Source: an uncultured Verrucomicrobiota bacterium (GTDB lineage: Bacteria; Verrucomicrobiota; Verrucomicrobiia; Limisphaerales; JADLHS01). From it: DNA of 54,523 nt. A model generated the notes under the pieces. The model worked only from the letters and a program-made list of their open reading frames with translations, did not search any database and was not told where the DNA came from. Made by a program: the position numbers and the translations under genes. The stretch is taken from the NCBI GenBank assembly GCA_903828255.1, contig CAIKLQ010000672.1, positions 1 through 54,523 of the forward strand, given 5' to 3'. Shown here in pieces: positions 43,830 to 51,838 of the stretch. How positions within the stretch are numbered: the first letter of the stretch is position 1; every line of letters begins with the position of its first letter.

Positions 43830-44533
43830 GCCGGATTGTTCTCCGCCAGCAGTTCCGGCTTCTGCGCGAGAAACCAGCGGTAGAATTTTGCGGTATCGTG
43901 GAAGGCGGGCAGCCTCACGCTGCGATGGATGTAGCCGTCCTTGATGTCGAGACCGCCCCAGGCGTCCAGCAGGTCGTTGCGGACGCGATAGACCCGGTCG
44001 CGCAATTCGCCGATGGGAATGCAACGGCGCAAACGGCCCGACACGCCGGATTTCGCGCGCACGACGATGTCCCCGTCGCCCGGCACGCGGCGCGTGTGTG
44101 CGTTCTCCGCCCAGCGCGATTTCGGAACGGACTTGGCAGGGACAATATCCTCGACTACATACAAACCGATGAGCGCGTAGATGAGCGGACGCGCCGGGCC
44201 GTCCACCGGACGCAGAGCGGCGAAGAACGCCAGCAAATCACCAGTGGATAGCAGGGAGGTGATGCGTTTTCCGCGCTGGCCTTGGTCGCCATAGGTGAGC
44301 TGGTCGAAATCAGGATCAAGGTGTGTCGGCTGGCCCAGCAGCGGCGGAGGTAACTGCTCACCAAAGCGTTTCGCCACAGGAATGAACTCGTCGTAGCGAC
44401 GGGCCATGCCGTCGCGCAGGTGTTTGGTGTCGGTGATGGTGATGTAGGCAAATTCGCCGGAAGCCAACCGCATCGGCGCATTCCAGCAGCCGTCGGTTGA
44501 ATCAATGCCAACTCTGACGAGCAACCCTTTCAT
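43826..44533 (-). CDS. Nmad3-like protein (possible nucleotide-modification-associated domain)
   Basis: This 235-residue protein starts at the ATG at 44533; the longer frame upstream is antisense readthrough. Its start (MKGLLVRVGIDSTDGCWNAP) followed by FAYITITDTKHLRDGMARRYDEF, and then a region rich in GD (DPDFDQLTYGDQGQRGKRI), resembles the nucleotide-modification-associated domain 3 proteins seen near DNA base hypermodification genes. It directly follows an hsdR-like 29-codon remnant whose stop overlaps its ATG. It likely works with the zinc-binding partner downstream. The Nmad3 name is by pattern memory only and should be tested. Confidence 0.6.
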   Translation of the reverse strand: MKGLLVRVGIDSTDGCWNAPMRLASGEFAYITITDTKHLRDGMARRYDEFIPVAKRFGEQLPPPLLGQPTHLDPDFDQLTYGDQGQRGKRITSLLSTGDLLAFFAALRPVDGPARPLIYALIGLYVVEDIVPAKSVPKSRWAENAHTRRVPGDGDIVVRAKSGVSGRLRRCIPIGELRDRVYRVRNDLLDAWGGLDIKDGYIHRSVRLPAFHDTAKFYRWFLAQKPELLAENNPA

Positions 44534-44619
44534 GCGCCCCCTCCCTTCCAGCCAAGTTCCACAAACAACCTGCTGGCGAGCTGCTCGGCAAGTTGGTCTT
44601 CGATGTAGGCGTGCGGCAT
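44530..44619 (-). pseudogene. hsdR (remnant): 5' remnant of a type I restriction hsdR gene (29 codons)
   Basis: Between the Lit-like stop and the Nmad3-like start, a 29-codon ORF reads MPHAYIEDQLAEQ...LFVELGW and ends at TGA overlapping the next ATG. That opening matches the conserved N-terminus of HsdR subunits (the Y-x-ED-x-LVEQ...LF-x-ELGW pattern), which normally continues for about 1,000 residues. The gene is thus cut after about 29 codons. It agrees with the hsdS 3' remnant upstream and marks a former type I restriction locus. The match is short, so coincidence is not excluded. Confidence 0.6.
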
Positions 44620-44624
44620 GGTGT

Positions 44625-45560
44625 TCAGGGAAAATAGGGTTCAAACCGCGTGAACAATTCCTTGTAGGTCGGCGGCAAAGGCTGCCATTCAAAAGGCTTC
44701 TGTTTCGTGAATAGCAGATGTCCAGCGAGCACGAGCAAGAACGCGCAAGGAAGGTCAACCAGTCGCTTGTCGGTTGGATTTCCTCCCGGCAAATGCTGAT
44801 CAACGAACGAGATAATTCGCTGAATCGGGCTTGGATGGCTCTCTGACGCTGCTTCCCTCTCGATGCCGAAAATCAACGTAGGTGCGTGAGCGAAAGCGAT
44901 ACCCATACAGCGACCGACGAAAACCTTTTCGTCGGTCTTATAGTCTCTCCATTTGTCCAGCATCCACGCATCCGCCCAAGCATCTGCCTCAAATTCTTCC
45001 CGCTTCAGAATCTCAGGCGGAGTGCCTTGTGCCGTGTGATGCTCAAGGACGGTGTGCGCAAACTCGTGCAGCAACAATCTGCCTGAGGTCATCAGGAAGA
45101 AATGGTTCGCAGCCTTTACGTGCTCCAGGCCATCTGAGTGCGATGGGTCTGGTAGCGTGTTCGGCCATTCCCCTTCACGGTCTTCAAGCTTTTCCTGGCT
45201 GGCCCAATCCAACAGGTTGAATGCGAGCTGATACTCAGCGTGATTCTCAATATTCGAGAACTCGCCGCCAGCCTTCTGAAGCTCCGTGGTGATGGCCGTG
45301 TAGGCGTAACAATAAGCCCAAAGCCGTTCGAGTGAACGCAGCCCGATGAAGATACGGTTGAGTTCAAAAATGCGGAACTCCTCGAACAGCCAGTCTTTGG
45401 CGTCCGCCTTCAACTGAATCCGAATCCCATACTTGTCTCGCAGTCGGGCCATCTCCGCCTCGCGCTCAGGCGCGACGTGAAAGGGCGAGGCCGCGAACGC
45501 GGCCATCAGTGGTCGCAGTTTCGATGGAATGTCATCGGGTTTGGCGTTTGTGGTTTCCAT
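44625..45560 (-). CDS. Lit-like (peptidase U49) phage-exclusion metalloprotease
   Basis: This 311-residue protein carries LLLHEFAHTVLEHH (HExxH: H165, E166, H169) followed by REEFEADAWADAW, an acidic helix supplying a third zinc ligand (around E188-E191). The spacing and surrounding helices match the Lit/U49 peptidase group. E. coli Lit cleaves elongation factor Tu when a phage T4 peptide is present, stopping translation. The gene is 12 bp from the reverse transcriptase gene and in the same operon. A function in abortive infection is likely; the trigger and target are unknown here. Confidence 0.8.
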   Translation of the reverse strand: METTNAKPDDIPSKLRPLMAAFAASPFHVAPEREAEMARLRDKYGIRIQLKADAKDWLFEEFRIFELNRIFIGLRSLERLWAYCYAYTAITTELQKAGGEFSNIENHAEYQLAFNLLDWASQEKLEDREGEWPNTLPDPSHSDGLEHVKAANHFFLMTSGRLLLHEFAHTVLEHHTAQGTPPEILKREEFEADAWADAWMLDKWRDYKTDEKVFVGRCMGIAFAHAPTLIFGIEREAASESHPSPIQRIISFVDQHLPGGNPTDKRLVDLPCAFLLVLAGHLLFTKQKPFEWQPLPPTYKELFTRFEPYFP

Positions 45561-45572
45561 GTCGTTCCTAGG

Positions 45573-47690
45573 TTAGATGATTTTCTTCCACTCGATGATG
45601 AGTTCGGCCCACGGGACTTGAGCTTCACGCCGCAACTTGTCGCGCTTTCTGAAACTGACCGGTTTCGTCGGAATGCCGTCCTTCTTACCCTTCGCATGGG
45701 CCAAATCTGCCTTCACGCGAGTCTCATGGACCTCCTTGAGCCAGTCGATTCCCTTCGGCAACGCCTTCGCGATGGCTGAGTTTGTCAGCCAATTTCCCCA
45801 GTCGGGATGATGGAGCTTGGGCGGAATGGCCTTGGCGTAGGCAGCAGCAGTGGCAGGATGAGCCAATGAGAATGCCTTCACCAGAACCTCATTGAACGTA
45901 TCGAGCATCAAGACCCAGCTAGTCGGGTCGCCAACTGCTAATTGTTGAAGGCGGAGGCAGCGCCGCTCTGCGTGCCGCCAATCCTTCCCGAGCGCCGTTC
46001 TCCACGGTATCTTCACAGCGATTTGCTGCGCCTGCGTGAAGAACCGTTCGAGAATGCCGAGCTTCTTCGGCCCTTTTGTCCGTATGCCGAGCGCCTTCAA
46101 CAGCAGCTTCACGGACGGATTCGCTTTAGCGGTTGGTGTCCAAGTGCTCTTCGTCCACGGCCACAATTCAATCAGCATGTTCGCGCAGAAGCGTGCGAGG
46201 TCGGAGTCTTGCGATTCCGTCTCGGACTCCACGAGCTTCCGACCATCGGCGATTTTGAAAGGCGCGGCGGGGCTGTTGCCGAACAGCCGGTGAATCAACA
46301 GACTTTTCGCCAGCGGGAGAGGCTGCTTGCCGATCAGCTTCAGCGCGTCTGCCGGGCCTGACCTCCGGCCACGGAATGTGGCCGCGCCAACTTTCAGCAG
46401 CAGCCCCTTTTCTTCCGAGCGCCGTTCAGCCGTCTGAATGACCCTGCGGTATTTTCCAGCGCCCTTCACTGGCTCACAGACATCCATCGCCTCGATGTAG
46501 TTGGCGGCACTTGCATCGTATGTCGGATCACGCTGAAGGGCTGCGAGCAAGGCATCAGCAGCCTGTTCGTCTTGCGGGAATTTGCGGAGATACGAGGCCA
46601 GCACCCATGAAAGGTCAGAGCGTTGATACAGCAACGGAGCGATGCGTTTTAGAATCACCGGCTTGGGCCGCATCCGAAACAGGGAAAACTTGAACTTGGT
46701 TGCGTCACCGATTGTCCAGCGTCCGTCTTTCTTGCGAAGACTGCGCCGAAAGATTCTTTCAAGCCGTCGCTGGCTTGCAGCCGTGACACGCGCTGTCGAT
46801 CCAAGGGCGGCCACATGGCTCGGGATGTTCTTCCGTAATTCCTCCAGCTTGGCGACTCGCCGGCATTCAATCTTTTGCGCCTGGGGAACAAGACCGAGTT
46901 CCTTCGACGCGATGTCCAGTTTGACAAGTGCCCGCCGAACCGGAACCTCATCCTTCGCCATCATTTTGATGTCGTCCACGTAGCGAAGGTAGATGATTCC
47001 CTTAAAGCGAAGTGCGTCGAACGAGAAAAGGAAACACTCGGCGAGGAATGCAGACGGCTCTGGGCCTTGGGGAATGCCGTGGTGCATACATGAACCTTTG
47101 TGGTTCTCAGTCCATTTCTCCAAGCAGCGGAGCAGCAAATCGAGGACTTCCGGTTTCTTGACGCGCTGCTCCAGCACGTCCCGCAGCAGCTTGTGGTCTA
47201 TGAGTTCGTAGAACGAGACCAAGTCGAAGTCGGCCACATAGTCGTTGCCGGCGTTGAAAGCTTTGGCGACAGCGCGGTCGAATGCTCGATACGAATGCTT
47301 CCAGCCCCGGTAAAAGAATGGGCTACTCTTGCTGTTGACGAGCGCGCCGAAACAGCGTTTGCCAGCGTGCTTGTCCTGCTCCGGCTTGAATGCGACTGCA
47401 ATCACATTGGCGATGGCCTGATAAACGATTTGGTCTTGTAACGTCAGCAATCGAAGCGGGCGCAGGATGCCACTTTTCTTTGGTTGGAAAACCACGGTTG
47501 CTGGCGATGGCAAGTAGCGCCCCGATTTGATGTCGTCGATGAGGTCTTGGAGATTCTCCCGCAGGCCGAGCTGATACGATGGGTAGAGATGACGGAAGAG
47601 ATTCTTGTATTCCTTGTTCTGACCGCGCACAACCCGCGTGAAGGCGAGTTCAAAGTTCGCCATCGAGATAAAGTTGTGCGGGAAAGCCAT
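45573..47690 (-). CDS. Reverse transcriptase with C-terminal helical extension (defence-RT candidate)
   Basis: This 705-residue protein starts at the ATG at 47690; the nearby ATG at 47663 (MANFELAF) is an alternative. RT motifs are clear: RPLRLLTLQDQIVYQAI, YVADFDLVSFYELIDH (D154, D156), GIPQGPEPSAFLAE and the active site LRYVDDIKM (237-240). After about residue 300 a long helical, HEAT-like region reaches the C-terminus (FLKKLGIRTKGPKKLGI-like segments). There is no maturase X or HNH domain, so a group II intron origin is unlikely. It resembles the unknown-group/defence RTs (DRT) with helical tails, but the specific class cannot be read. It lies in an operon with an endonuclease and a Lit-like protease. 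Confidence 0.85.
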   Translation of the reverse strand: MAFPHNFISMANFELAFTRVVRGQNKEYKNLFRHLYPSYQLGLRENLQDLIDDIKSGRYLPSPATVVFQPKKSGILRPLRLLTLQDQIVYQAIANVIAVAFKPEQDKHAGKRCFGALVNSKSSPFFYRGWKHSYRAFDRAVAKAFNAGNDYVADFDLVSFYELIDHKLLRDVLEQRVKKPEVLDLLLRCLEKWTENHKGSCMHHGIPQGPEPSAFLAECFLFSFDALRFKGIIYLRYVDDIKMMAKDEVPVRRALVKLDIASKELGLVPQAQKIECRRVAKLEELRKNIPSHVAALGSTARVTAASQRRLERIFRRSLRKKDGRWTIGDATKFKFSLFRMRPKPVILKRIAPLLYQRSDLSWVLASYLRKFPQDEQAADALLAALQRDPTYDASAANYIEAMDVCEPVKGAGKYRRVIQTAERRSEEKGLLLKVGAATFRGRRSGPADALKLIGKQPLPLAKSLLIHRLFGNSPAAPFKIADGRKLVESETESQDSDLARFCANMLIELWPWTKSTWTPTAKANPSVKLLLKALGIRTKGPKKLGILERFFTQAQQIAVKIPWRTALGKDWRHAERRCLRLQQLAVGDPTSWVLMLDTFNEVLVKAFSLAHPATAAAYAKAIPPKLHHPDWGNWLTNSAIAKALPKGIDWLKEVHETRVKADLAHAKGKKDGIPTKPVSFRKRDKLRREAQVPWAELIIEWKKII

Positions 47691-47724
47691 TGTTGCGCTT
47701 AAGGGTAAATTGCTGACGTTTGAA

Positions 47725-48615
47725 TCATCGATGTTTCTCCAACTCCGCGACAAACTCGCGAACGGGATAATGGAAGTGTCCGGTTTCAACCAACCATCGG
47801 AGTTTTCGGCGAAGGACTTCATCAAGAGGCAACGCGCGTTCCAGCACGTAATACAAATCCTGACCATCGATGCCAATCATCGCAGAAGGTCGAAGTCGCT
47901 CGTGGGCAGTAATTCCGTCGGGCGAAAAGCAACCTACGGTGATGAAAACGCCTCGACCGATCTGGGAGTGTCCGGAAACGCGGGAATCAAGCACGGCAAG
48001 GTCACCTTGCACAATGGGCTCACTCTGCCATTTGGCCTCGATTAGATATACCTCGTGCCCAAACTCTATGCTCCCATCAATCTGTTCACCCTTGATGCGA
48101 AACGACGGCCTAGGATTAAACCGATAAGCGGCGAAGAGGTCGTATAGAAATTTCTCCAACGCATAGCCACGGTCATGTGGCGGCAAAGTGCTTATCAGGA
48201 GAAACCGGCTTCGTAGGGCTACCAGGGTGTCACGGCTGACAACAGGTTGGGGCTTCGCAGGCGGTTGGACTATTGTGGATGTGGCTTGGCCGGCAAGCCG
48301 GGTCGCAATTTGGCGGCACTTCTCAACGCGTGTTTTTTCGTCGGCGTCCCGTGGAACGTTCAACGTGCCGTCGTAGTCAACCAAGGCGAGGATGAGCTTC
48401 CCCACCATTGAGTCGGACTCAACCTTCCAGAATGTGCGTAGCTTGTTAGCTTTCGAAGTTCCTCCCGTTTTGTATTTCTCGTTGTGAATGTCACGGTCAA
48501 CAGCTTCGAAGACAAACTCCCCGAAAGTGCGATCCGAGAAATTCAGAACATAACCACCAGCCATGCCGAAGTGCTGCTCAAGGATTTGCCGTTCTGCCAT
48601 TTTAAGGGAACTCAT
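47725..48615 (-). CDS. PD-(D/E)xK restriction endonuclease-like protein
   Basis: This 296-residue protein starts at the ATG at 48615, preceded by GGAGG 6 nt upstream and overlapping the stop of the hsdS remnant (ATGA). A longer frame to 48687 uses antisense sequence of that remnant. The C-terminal half contains YALEKFLYDLF (E), GEQIDGSIEFGHEVYLIEAKWQ (D, then ExK) and IGRGVFITVGCFSPDG, the layout of Mrr/REase-type nucleases. The N-terminal half is a separate alpha/beta domain with a helical TFWKVESDSMVGKLI segment. It is 34 bp upstream of the RT gene. It may cut foreign DNA or serve as an effector for the RT. Confidence 0.8.
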   Translation of the reverse strand: MSSLKMAERQILEQHFGMAGGYVLNFSDRTFGEFVFEAVDRDIHNEKYKTGGTSKANKLRTFWKVESDSMVGKLILALVDYDGTLNVPRDADEKTRVEKCRQIATRLAGQATSTIVQPPAKPQPVVSRDTLVALRSRFLLISTLPPHDRGYALEKFLYDLFAAYRFNPRPSFRIKGEQIDGSIEFGHEVYLIEAKWQSEPIVQGDLAVLDSRVSGHSQIGRGVFITVGCFSPDGITAHERLRPSAMIGIDGQDLYYVLERALPLDEVLRRKLRWLVETGHFHYPVREFVAELEKHR

Positions 48616-48752
48616 GCAGCCTCCGTTTTGAGTTCCGCCTGCCCCGACAGCAGACGCGGCAGCAGCAGCTTGCGCGTCCGGCGGCATCCCGGAGGCGTTT
48701 TCACAACCGTCTCCGTGACGCCATTTTTTTCCGTTGAAGCAAGCCGTTGCAT
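48612..48752 (-). pseudogene. hsdS (remnant): 3' remnant of a type I specificity gene hsdS
   Basis: A 46-codon frame ends with RRTRKLLLPRLLSGQAELK and a TGA overlapping the ATG of the endonuclease gene. R-(T/D)-LLLPRLLSG is the characteristic C-terminus of HsdS specificity subunits, which are normally about 400 residues long. The frame is closed upstream by a stop near 48771, and the residues before RRTRK do not look like HsdS. So the 5' part is gone. The retained tail provides the ribosome site (GGAGG) and coupling for the next gene. Confidence 0.65.
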
Positions 48753-49516
48753 AATCTGTATATTACGTGCGCGTTACGCGGAAGGGTATTTCAAAGCGTT
48801 CCACCGGCAAAGCAAAGAAGGAATGTGTTGGCGACACAGAATTCGTTGTGTCACCCGCGCAAAATGAGAAAGTCAAGTCATGCCGAAATTCGAGCGTTAC
48901 ATCGCCATTTGATATTGTTTGCCCGGATACGCCGCCGTGACCAACGCACGGTTTGCTTCGCTTCACGGGCTGCACGTCGTCCCTGTCCCCTCTCGACGAC
49001 GCCCGTTCCACTTCTCAAACCGTGCGCTCGTCACGAGCTTGCATGATGCAGTGCCACAAACCCGGCGGGCTTCCGTCTGTGGCTCGTCGGCAGGCGTTGC
49101 GCTCCGGCTGCGATTCGTTAGACGCTTCTCTCCGCCCTCCACTCCACTTTCCCCGCTCGCCGACCACAGACCGAAGCCAGAAAGTCCACAGACGCGGCAA
49201 AATGTTGAATTCGCCAATCAGCGATTGGCCAATTTCAGATTTTCCAATCACTGATTGTAAAATTGACGAGCCATTCGTCTCGTTGCGGAGACAACGCGAT
49301 GAAACCGCGCTCGATTTTATGGCGGCGTCGGTCGCGTCAAGGATTCTACGGGTCGCTCGCTTAAACGCTCGCGCTTCCGTTCCTCCTTGCACCCGCCCGC
49401 CGCCGCCGGGGGACTTTTGCCTCTAGGTTTTCATCGCGGGAGTCTGTTCTCCGAGGGGAGATTTATTTGATTCAAGGCTCATTCTAGGCTGTATTTTCAT
49501 TGCCGTAGGCTGTTAA
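48753..49516. other. 764-bp gene-poor region
   Basis: Several overlapping short frames are present but none has protein-like composition or a ribosome site. The region is GC-rich with arginine-heavy translations in all frames. It contains the two small hairpins listed separately. It may hold the promoter of the minus-strand hsdS-remnant/endonuclease/RT operon and, at its right end, that of the MORN-repeat gene. It could also be the scar of deleted hsdM/hsdS sequence. Confidence 0.5.
49213..49257. repeat. Two adjacent hairpins sharing the core CAATCA/TGATTG
   Basis: At 49213-49229 GCCAATC and GATTGGC form a 7-bp stem around AGC. At 49245-49257 CAATCA and TGATTG form a 6-bp stem around a single C. 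The two share the CCAATCA element and are 32 bp apart start to start, about three helical turns. Between and around them the sequence is AT-rich in an otherwise GC-rich region. They could be operator sites or a small structured RNA; neither is proven. Confidence 0.35.
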
Positions 49517-50380
49517 ATGGCGTTATTGCTGAATAAATCAACTGTCGGACACGTGAAAAAGTCCATTGAGAAAACCTTCCACCGGAATGGCCAGCTTCGT
49601 GAAGTTGTGCCGATGCGCGCCGGACGCCGGCATGGTGTGGTCCGCGTCTGGCACAAGAATGGAGTCTTGGCCAACGAAGAACCCTACGAGAATGGTTTGT
49701 TACACGGCGTTTGCCGCCAGTGGAGTGAATCCGGCAAATTGCTGGGCAAATATCGCATGGTTCACGGCACGGGCGTTCAGCGTGCGTGGCATGAAAATGG
49801 CCGGATCCAACTGGAATTCTCCACCGTGCGTGGCGATTTTTCAGGCCGCTACCGCCTATGGCTGCATGACGGCGCTCTGCTGTCCGAGGACATTTATTTG
49901 CACGGTCGAATTGTCACCGCCGAGGAATACCGCGCGGCCAGGATAAAAAATAAATCGCTGCCCAAGCTGACGGGAAAGGCCGGGAAGCCGTTGACCAACT
50001 CTACCGCCACGGATAAACACGCCCATGAAGTTTTTGTCCGTTTCCTTTTGGCACATAAGCATCGCTCCGAGGCGCGCAAGTGGCTTGAAAGCGGCCACAA
50101 AGATGAGCGGTCGCTGGGACGATTCAAACGCGAGGATGATGCCCTGAAATTTGTCGCCGCCCTATACCAAGCAGGAGCGACTGAGGTGATCGCGCCTGAT
50201 ATTTACAACGGGAAGAACGGCAATCAATTTGCCGATTGTCTGTTGGCGAAACTTCCAAAGGTTGCCGCCAAGCGGAAAGCCATCCGCAAAGTTTGCGGGC
50301 AGTTGTCCAAACGCAAACTGGGGGCTTTCCAGCCGGACAAGGATTTCGGCGAGACGCACCTGTATCTTTCGCTGGCCTGA
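49517..50380 (+). CDS. MORN-variant (YwqK-like) repeat protein
   Basis: This 287-residue protein has about five repeats of 21-23 residues between 18 and 130 with the pattern (W/F)xxNGxLxxExxYxxGxxHGxxRxW (for example VWHKNGVLANEEPYENGLLHG). This is the MORN-variant repeat seen in YwqK-type antitoxin or immunity proteins. The C-terminal 150 residues (about 160-287) form a separate domain with EVFVRFLLAHKHRSEARKW and LGAFQPDKDFGETHLYLSLA. It converges on the ClpB-like gene with 1 bp between stops. Its role is unknown; an immunity or scaffold role would fit. Confidence 0.65.
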   Translation: MALLLNKSTVGHVKKSIEKTFHRNGQLREVVPMRAGRRHGVVRVWHKNGVLANEEPYENGLLHGVCRQWSESGKLLGKYRMVHGTGVQRAWHENGRIQLEFSTVRGDFSGRYRLWLHDGALLSEDIYLHGRIVTAEEYRAARIKNKSLPKLTGKAGKPLTNSTATDKHAHEVFVRFLLAHKHRSEARKWLESGHKDERSLGRFKREDDALKFVAALYQAGATEVIAPDIYNGKNGNQFADCLLAKLPKVAAKRKAIRKVCGQLSKRKLGAFQPDKDFGETHLYLSLA

Positions 50381-50381
50381 T

Positions 50382-51290
50382 TCACAGGATATTCAGGCAG
50401 TCGCGCATTTCGTCATAGGTCAGCGCCCCGCTGGCCGATCGCTCGTGCAGCAGGCATTCCGACACGGCATCGCCCACCAGCTTTTCCACCGCGTCACGCA
50501 TCGGACGCGCTCCCAGCTTCGGATGAAATCCCTTGCGCACCAGAAAGGGGAGGACGGTTTTGTCCAATTCCAGTTTGTGCCCGCGTTCGCGCAGGAATTC
50601 GATTTCCCGCGCCAGGAATTTCTCCGCGATTTCCAACTGGTGCTCGTAGCTTAAACGGCGGAACACGAGTTTCTCCGTCACGCGGGCAAAGATTTCCGGG
50701 CGCAGGGATTGTTGCGCCCGCGTCAGGACGTGGCGTTCCAGCGTCGCGTCGTTCGAGTGTTGCAGGCTCATCAATTCCGCCGAGCCGATGTTTGACGTGA
50801 GCCAGATGTAATAGCCACTGAAGTCCAGTGTCTGGCCGGTCGCCACCGTGATCCGCGCCGCGTCGAGCAGTTGCAGCATGATGTCCAACACGCGCGGGTG
50901 CGCTTTCTCCGCCTCATCGAACAACAGCGAGCCTTCCGCCGACCGCTCGCGCACACCACCGAGATAACCGACTTCGCCAAGTCGCGCGCCCAGCAGCAAA
51001 CCGAGCGCCTCCTGATTCTGAAATTCGCTCATGTCGAAGCGAAATAATTTTCCCGCGCCGAAGATTTGATTGGTCGTCACGATGACGGTTTCCGTTTTGC
51101 CAACGCCCGTCGGGCCGAGCAGCAGGAAACTACCGCGCGGGCGCGATGGTTTGGTCAGACCGAGTTCACCGCGTTGAATCGCCGATGCGATGCGTGGCAG
51201 GGCGTGGGACTGGCCGCGAATCTCGTGTGGCAGCAGCGTGGTCAGTTGTTGGAGTTGGTTAAGCTTGTTGGTGTCTATTGAATTGTTCAT
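50382..51290 (-). CDS. Solitary ClpB-D2-like AAA+ ATPase
   Basis: This 302-residue protein starts at the ATG at 51290 (MNNSIDTNK). It has Walker A GPTGVGKTE, the ClpB-type RFDMSEFQ, Walker B GSLLFDEAEKAHPRV, sensor IWLTSNIGSAE, arginine-finger region LRPEIFARV and the C-terminal small domain with GARPMRDAVEKLV (sensor 2). This is one AAA module like the second ring of ClpA/ClpB, without the N-domain, first ring or M-domain. Such short ClpB-like ATPases occur in conjugative elements and secretion loci as unfoldases. It is divergent to the pilin gene with a 134-bp gap. Confidence 0.85.
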   Translation of the reverse strand: MNNSIDTNKLNQLQQLTTLLPHEIRGQSHALPRIASAIQRGELGLTKPSRPRGSFLLLGPTGVGKTETVIVTTNQIFGAGKLFRFDMSEFQNQEALGLLLGARLGEVGYLGGVRERSAEGSLLFDEAEKAHPRVLDIMLQLLDAARITVATGQTLDFSGYYIWLTSNIGSAELMSLQHSNDATLERHVLTRAQQSLRPEIFARVTEKLVFRRLSYEHQLEIAEKFLAREIEFLRERGHKLELDKTVLPFLVRKGFHPKLGARPMRDAVEKLVGDAVSECLLHERSASGALTYDEMRDCLNIL

Positions 51291-51424
51291 CCCCGAATTT
51301 CTACACGGACTGTCCCTGAACTTTGTGTGCCACAGACACCGATAGATTTTTGCTTCTGTCAGATTGCGCCTTGTCAGCGGCGAACAGTTCGCTGCGCAGC
51401 AAAAGAAAAAACAAAACAACGCGT

Positions 51425-51793
51425 ATGAAGATCATCCAACACATCAAACCCATTAGTCACAAAATCCGTTCGCGGCTGCCGTCGCTCCTCATGGCCGCCG
51501 CCATCCTCGCGCTCAACACCATTCCGGCGTTCGCGCAAAGCACGACGTTCAGTTCCACCGACCTCAAGACCGGCATCAGCAACAGTCTCGCCGTGATCAT
51601 GATGTTCGGCTTCGTCCTCGGCATCTCCTGCGTCATCTACGGCGGCTTCGCTATCCGTCGCGGTGACGTTGACCAGGGCAAGATGTCCATCATCGGCGGC
51701 GCGATCATCGCCGCCGCACCCGCCGTGATTTTTGCCTTCTACAAAATCTTCGGCATTGATGGGAACAGCAGCGTCGGCATCGGCAACTTCTGA
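51425..51793 (+). CDS. VirB2/TrbC-like conjugative pilin
   Basis: This 122-residue protein starts at the ATG at 51425 (MKIIQHIK); the longer frame upstream lacks signal-peptide character. A signal sequence with a basic start and hydrophobic core ends at AFA-QS (cleavage near residue 38). Two membrane helices follow (about 54-73 and 86-108) separated by a short basic loop (AIRRGDVDQGK). This is the prepilin architecture of VirB2/TrbC. It forms the conjugative pilus and stands first in the virB-like gene run. Confidence 0.85.
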   Translation: MKIIQHIKPISHKIRSRLPSLLMAAAILALNTIPAFAQSTTFSSTDLKTGISNSLAVIMMFGFVLGISCVIYGGFAIRRGDVDQGKMSIIGGAIIAAAPAVIFAFYKIFGIDGNSSVGIGNF

Positions 51794-51838
51794 CCGCGCG
51801 AAGATTTGCCGCAACCCAACCACCAACCGCCCACGAGC

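Noticed and set aside
45573-47690. Group II intron reverse transcriptase
   Set aside because: No maturase X domain, HNH domain or intron RNA structure is seen; the long helical tail and defence context argue against it.
48763-49426. Several short ORFs in the gap before the MORN-repeat gene
   Set aside because: They overlap one another on both strands, are arginine/serine-rich, and have no ribosome site or family resemblance.
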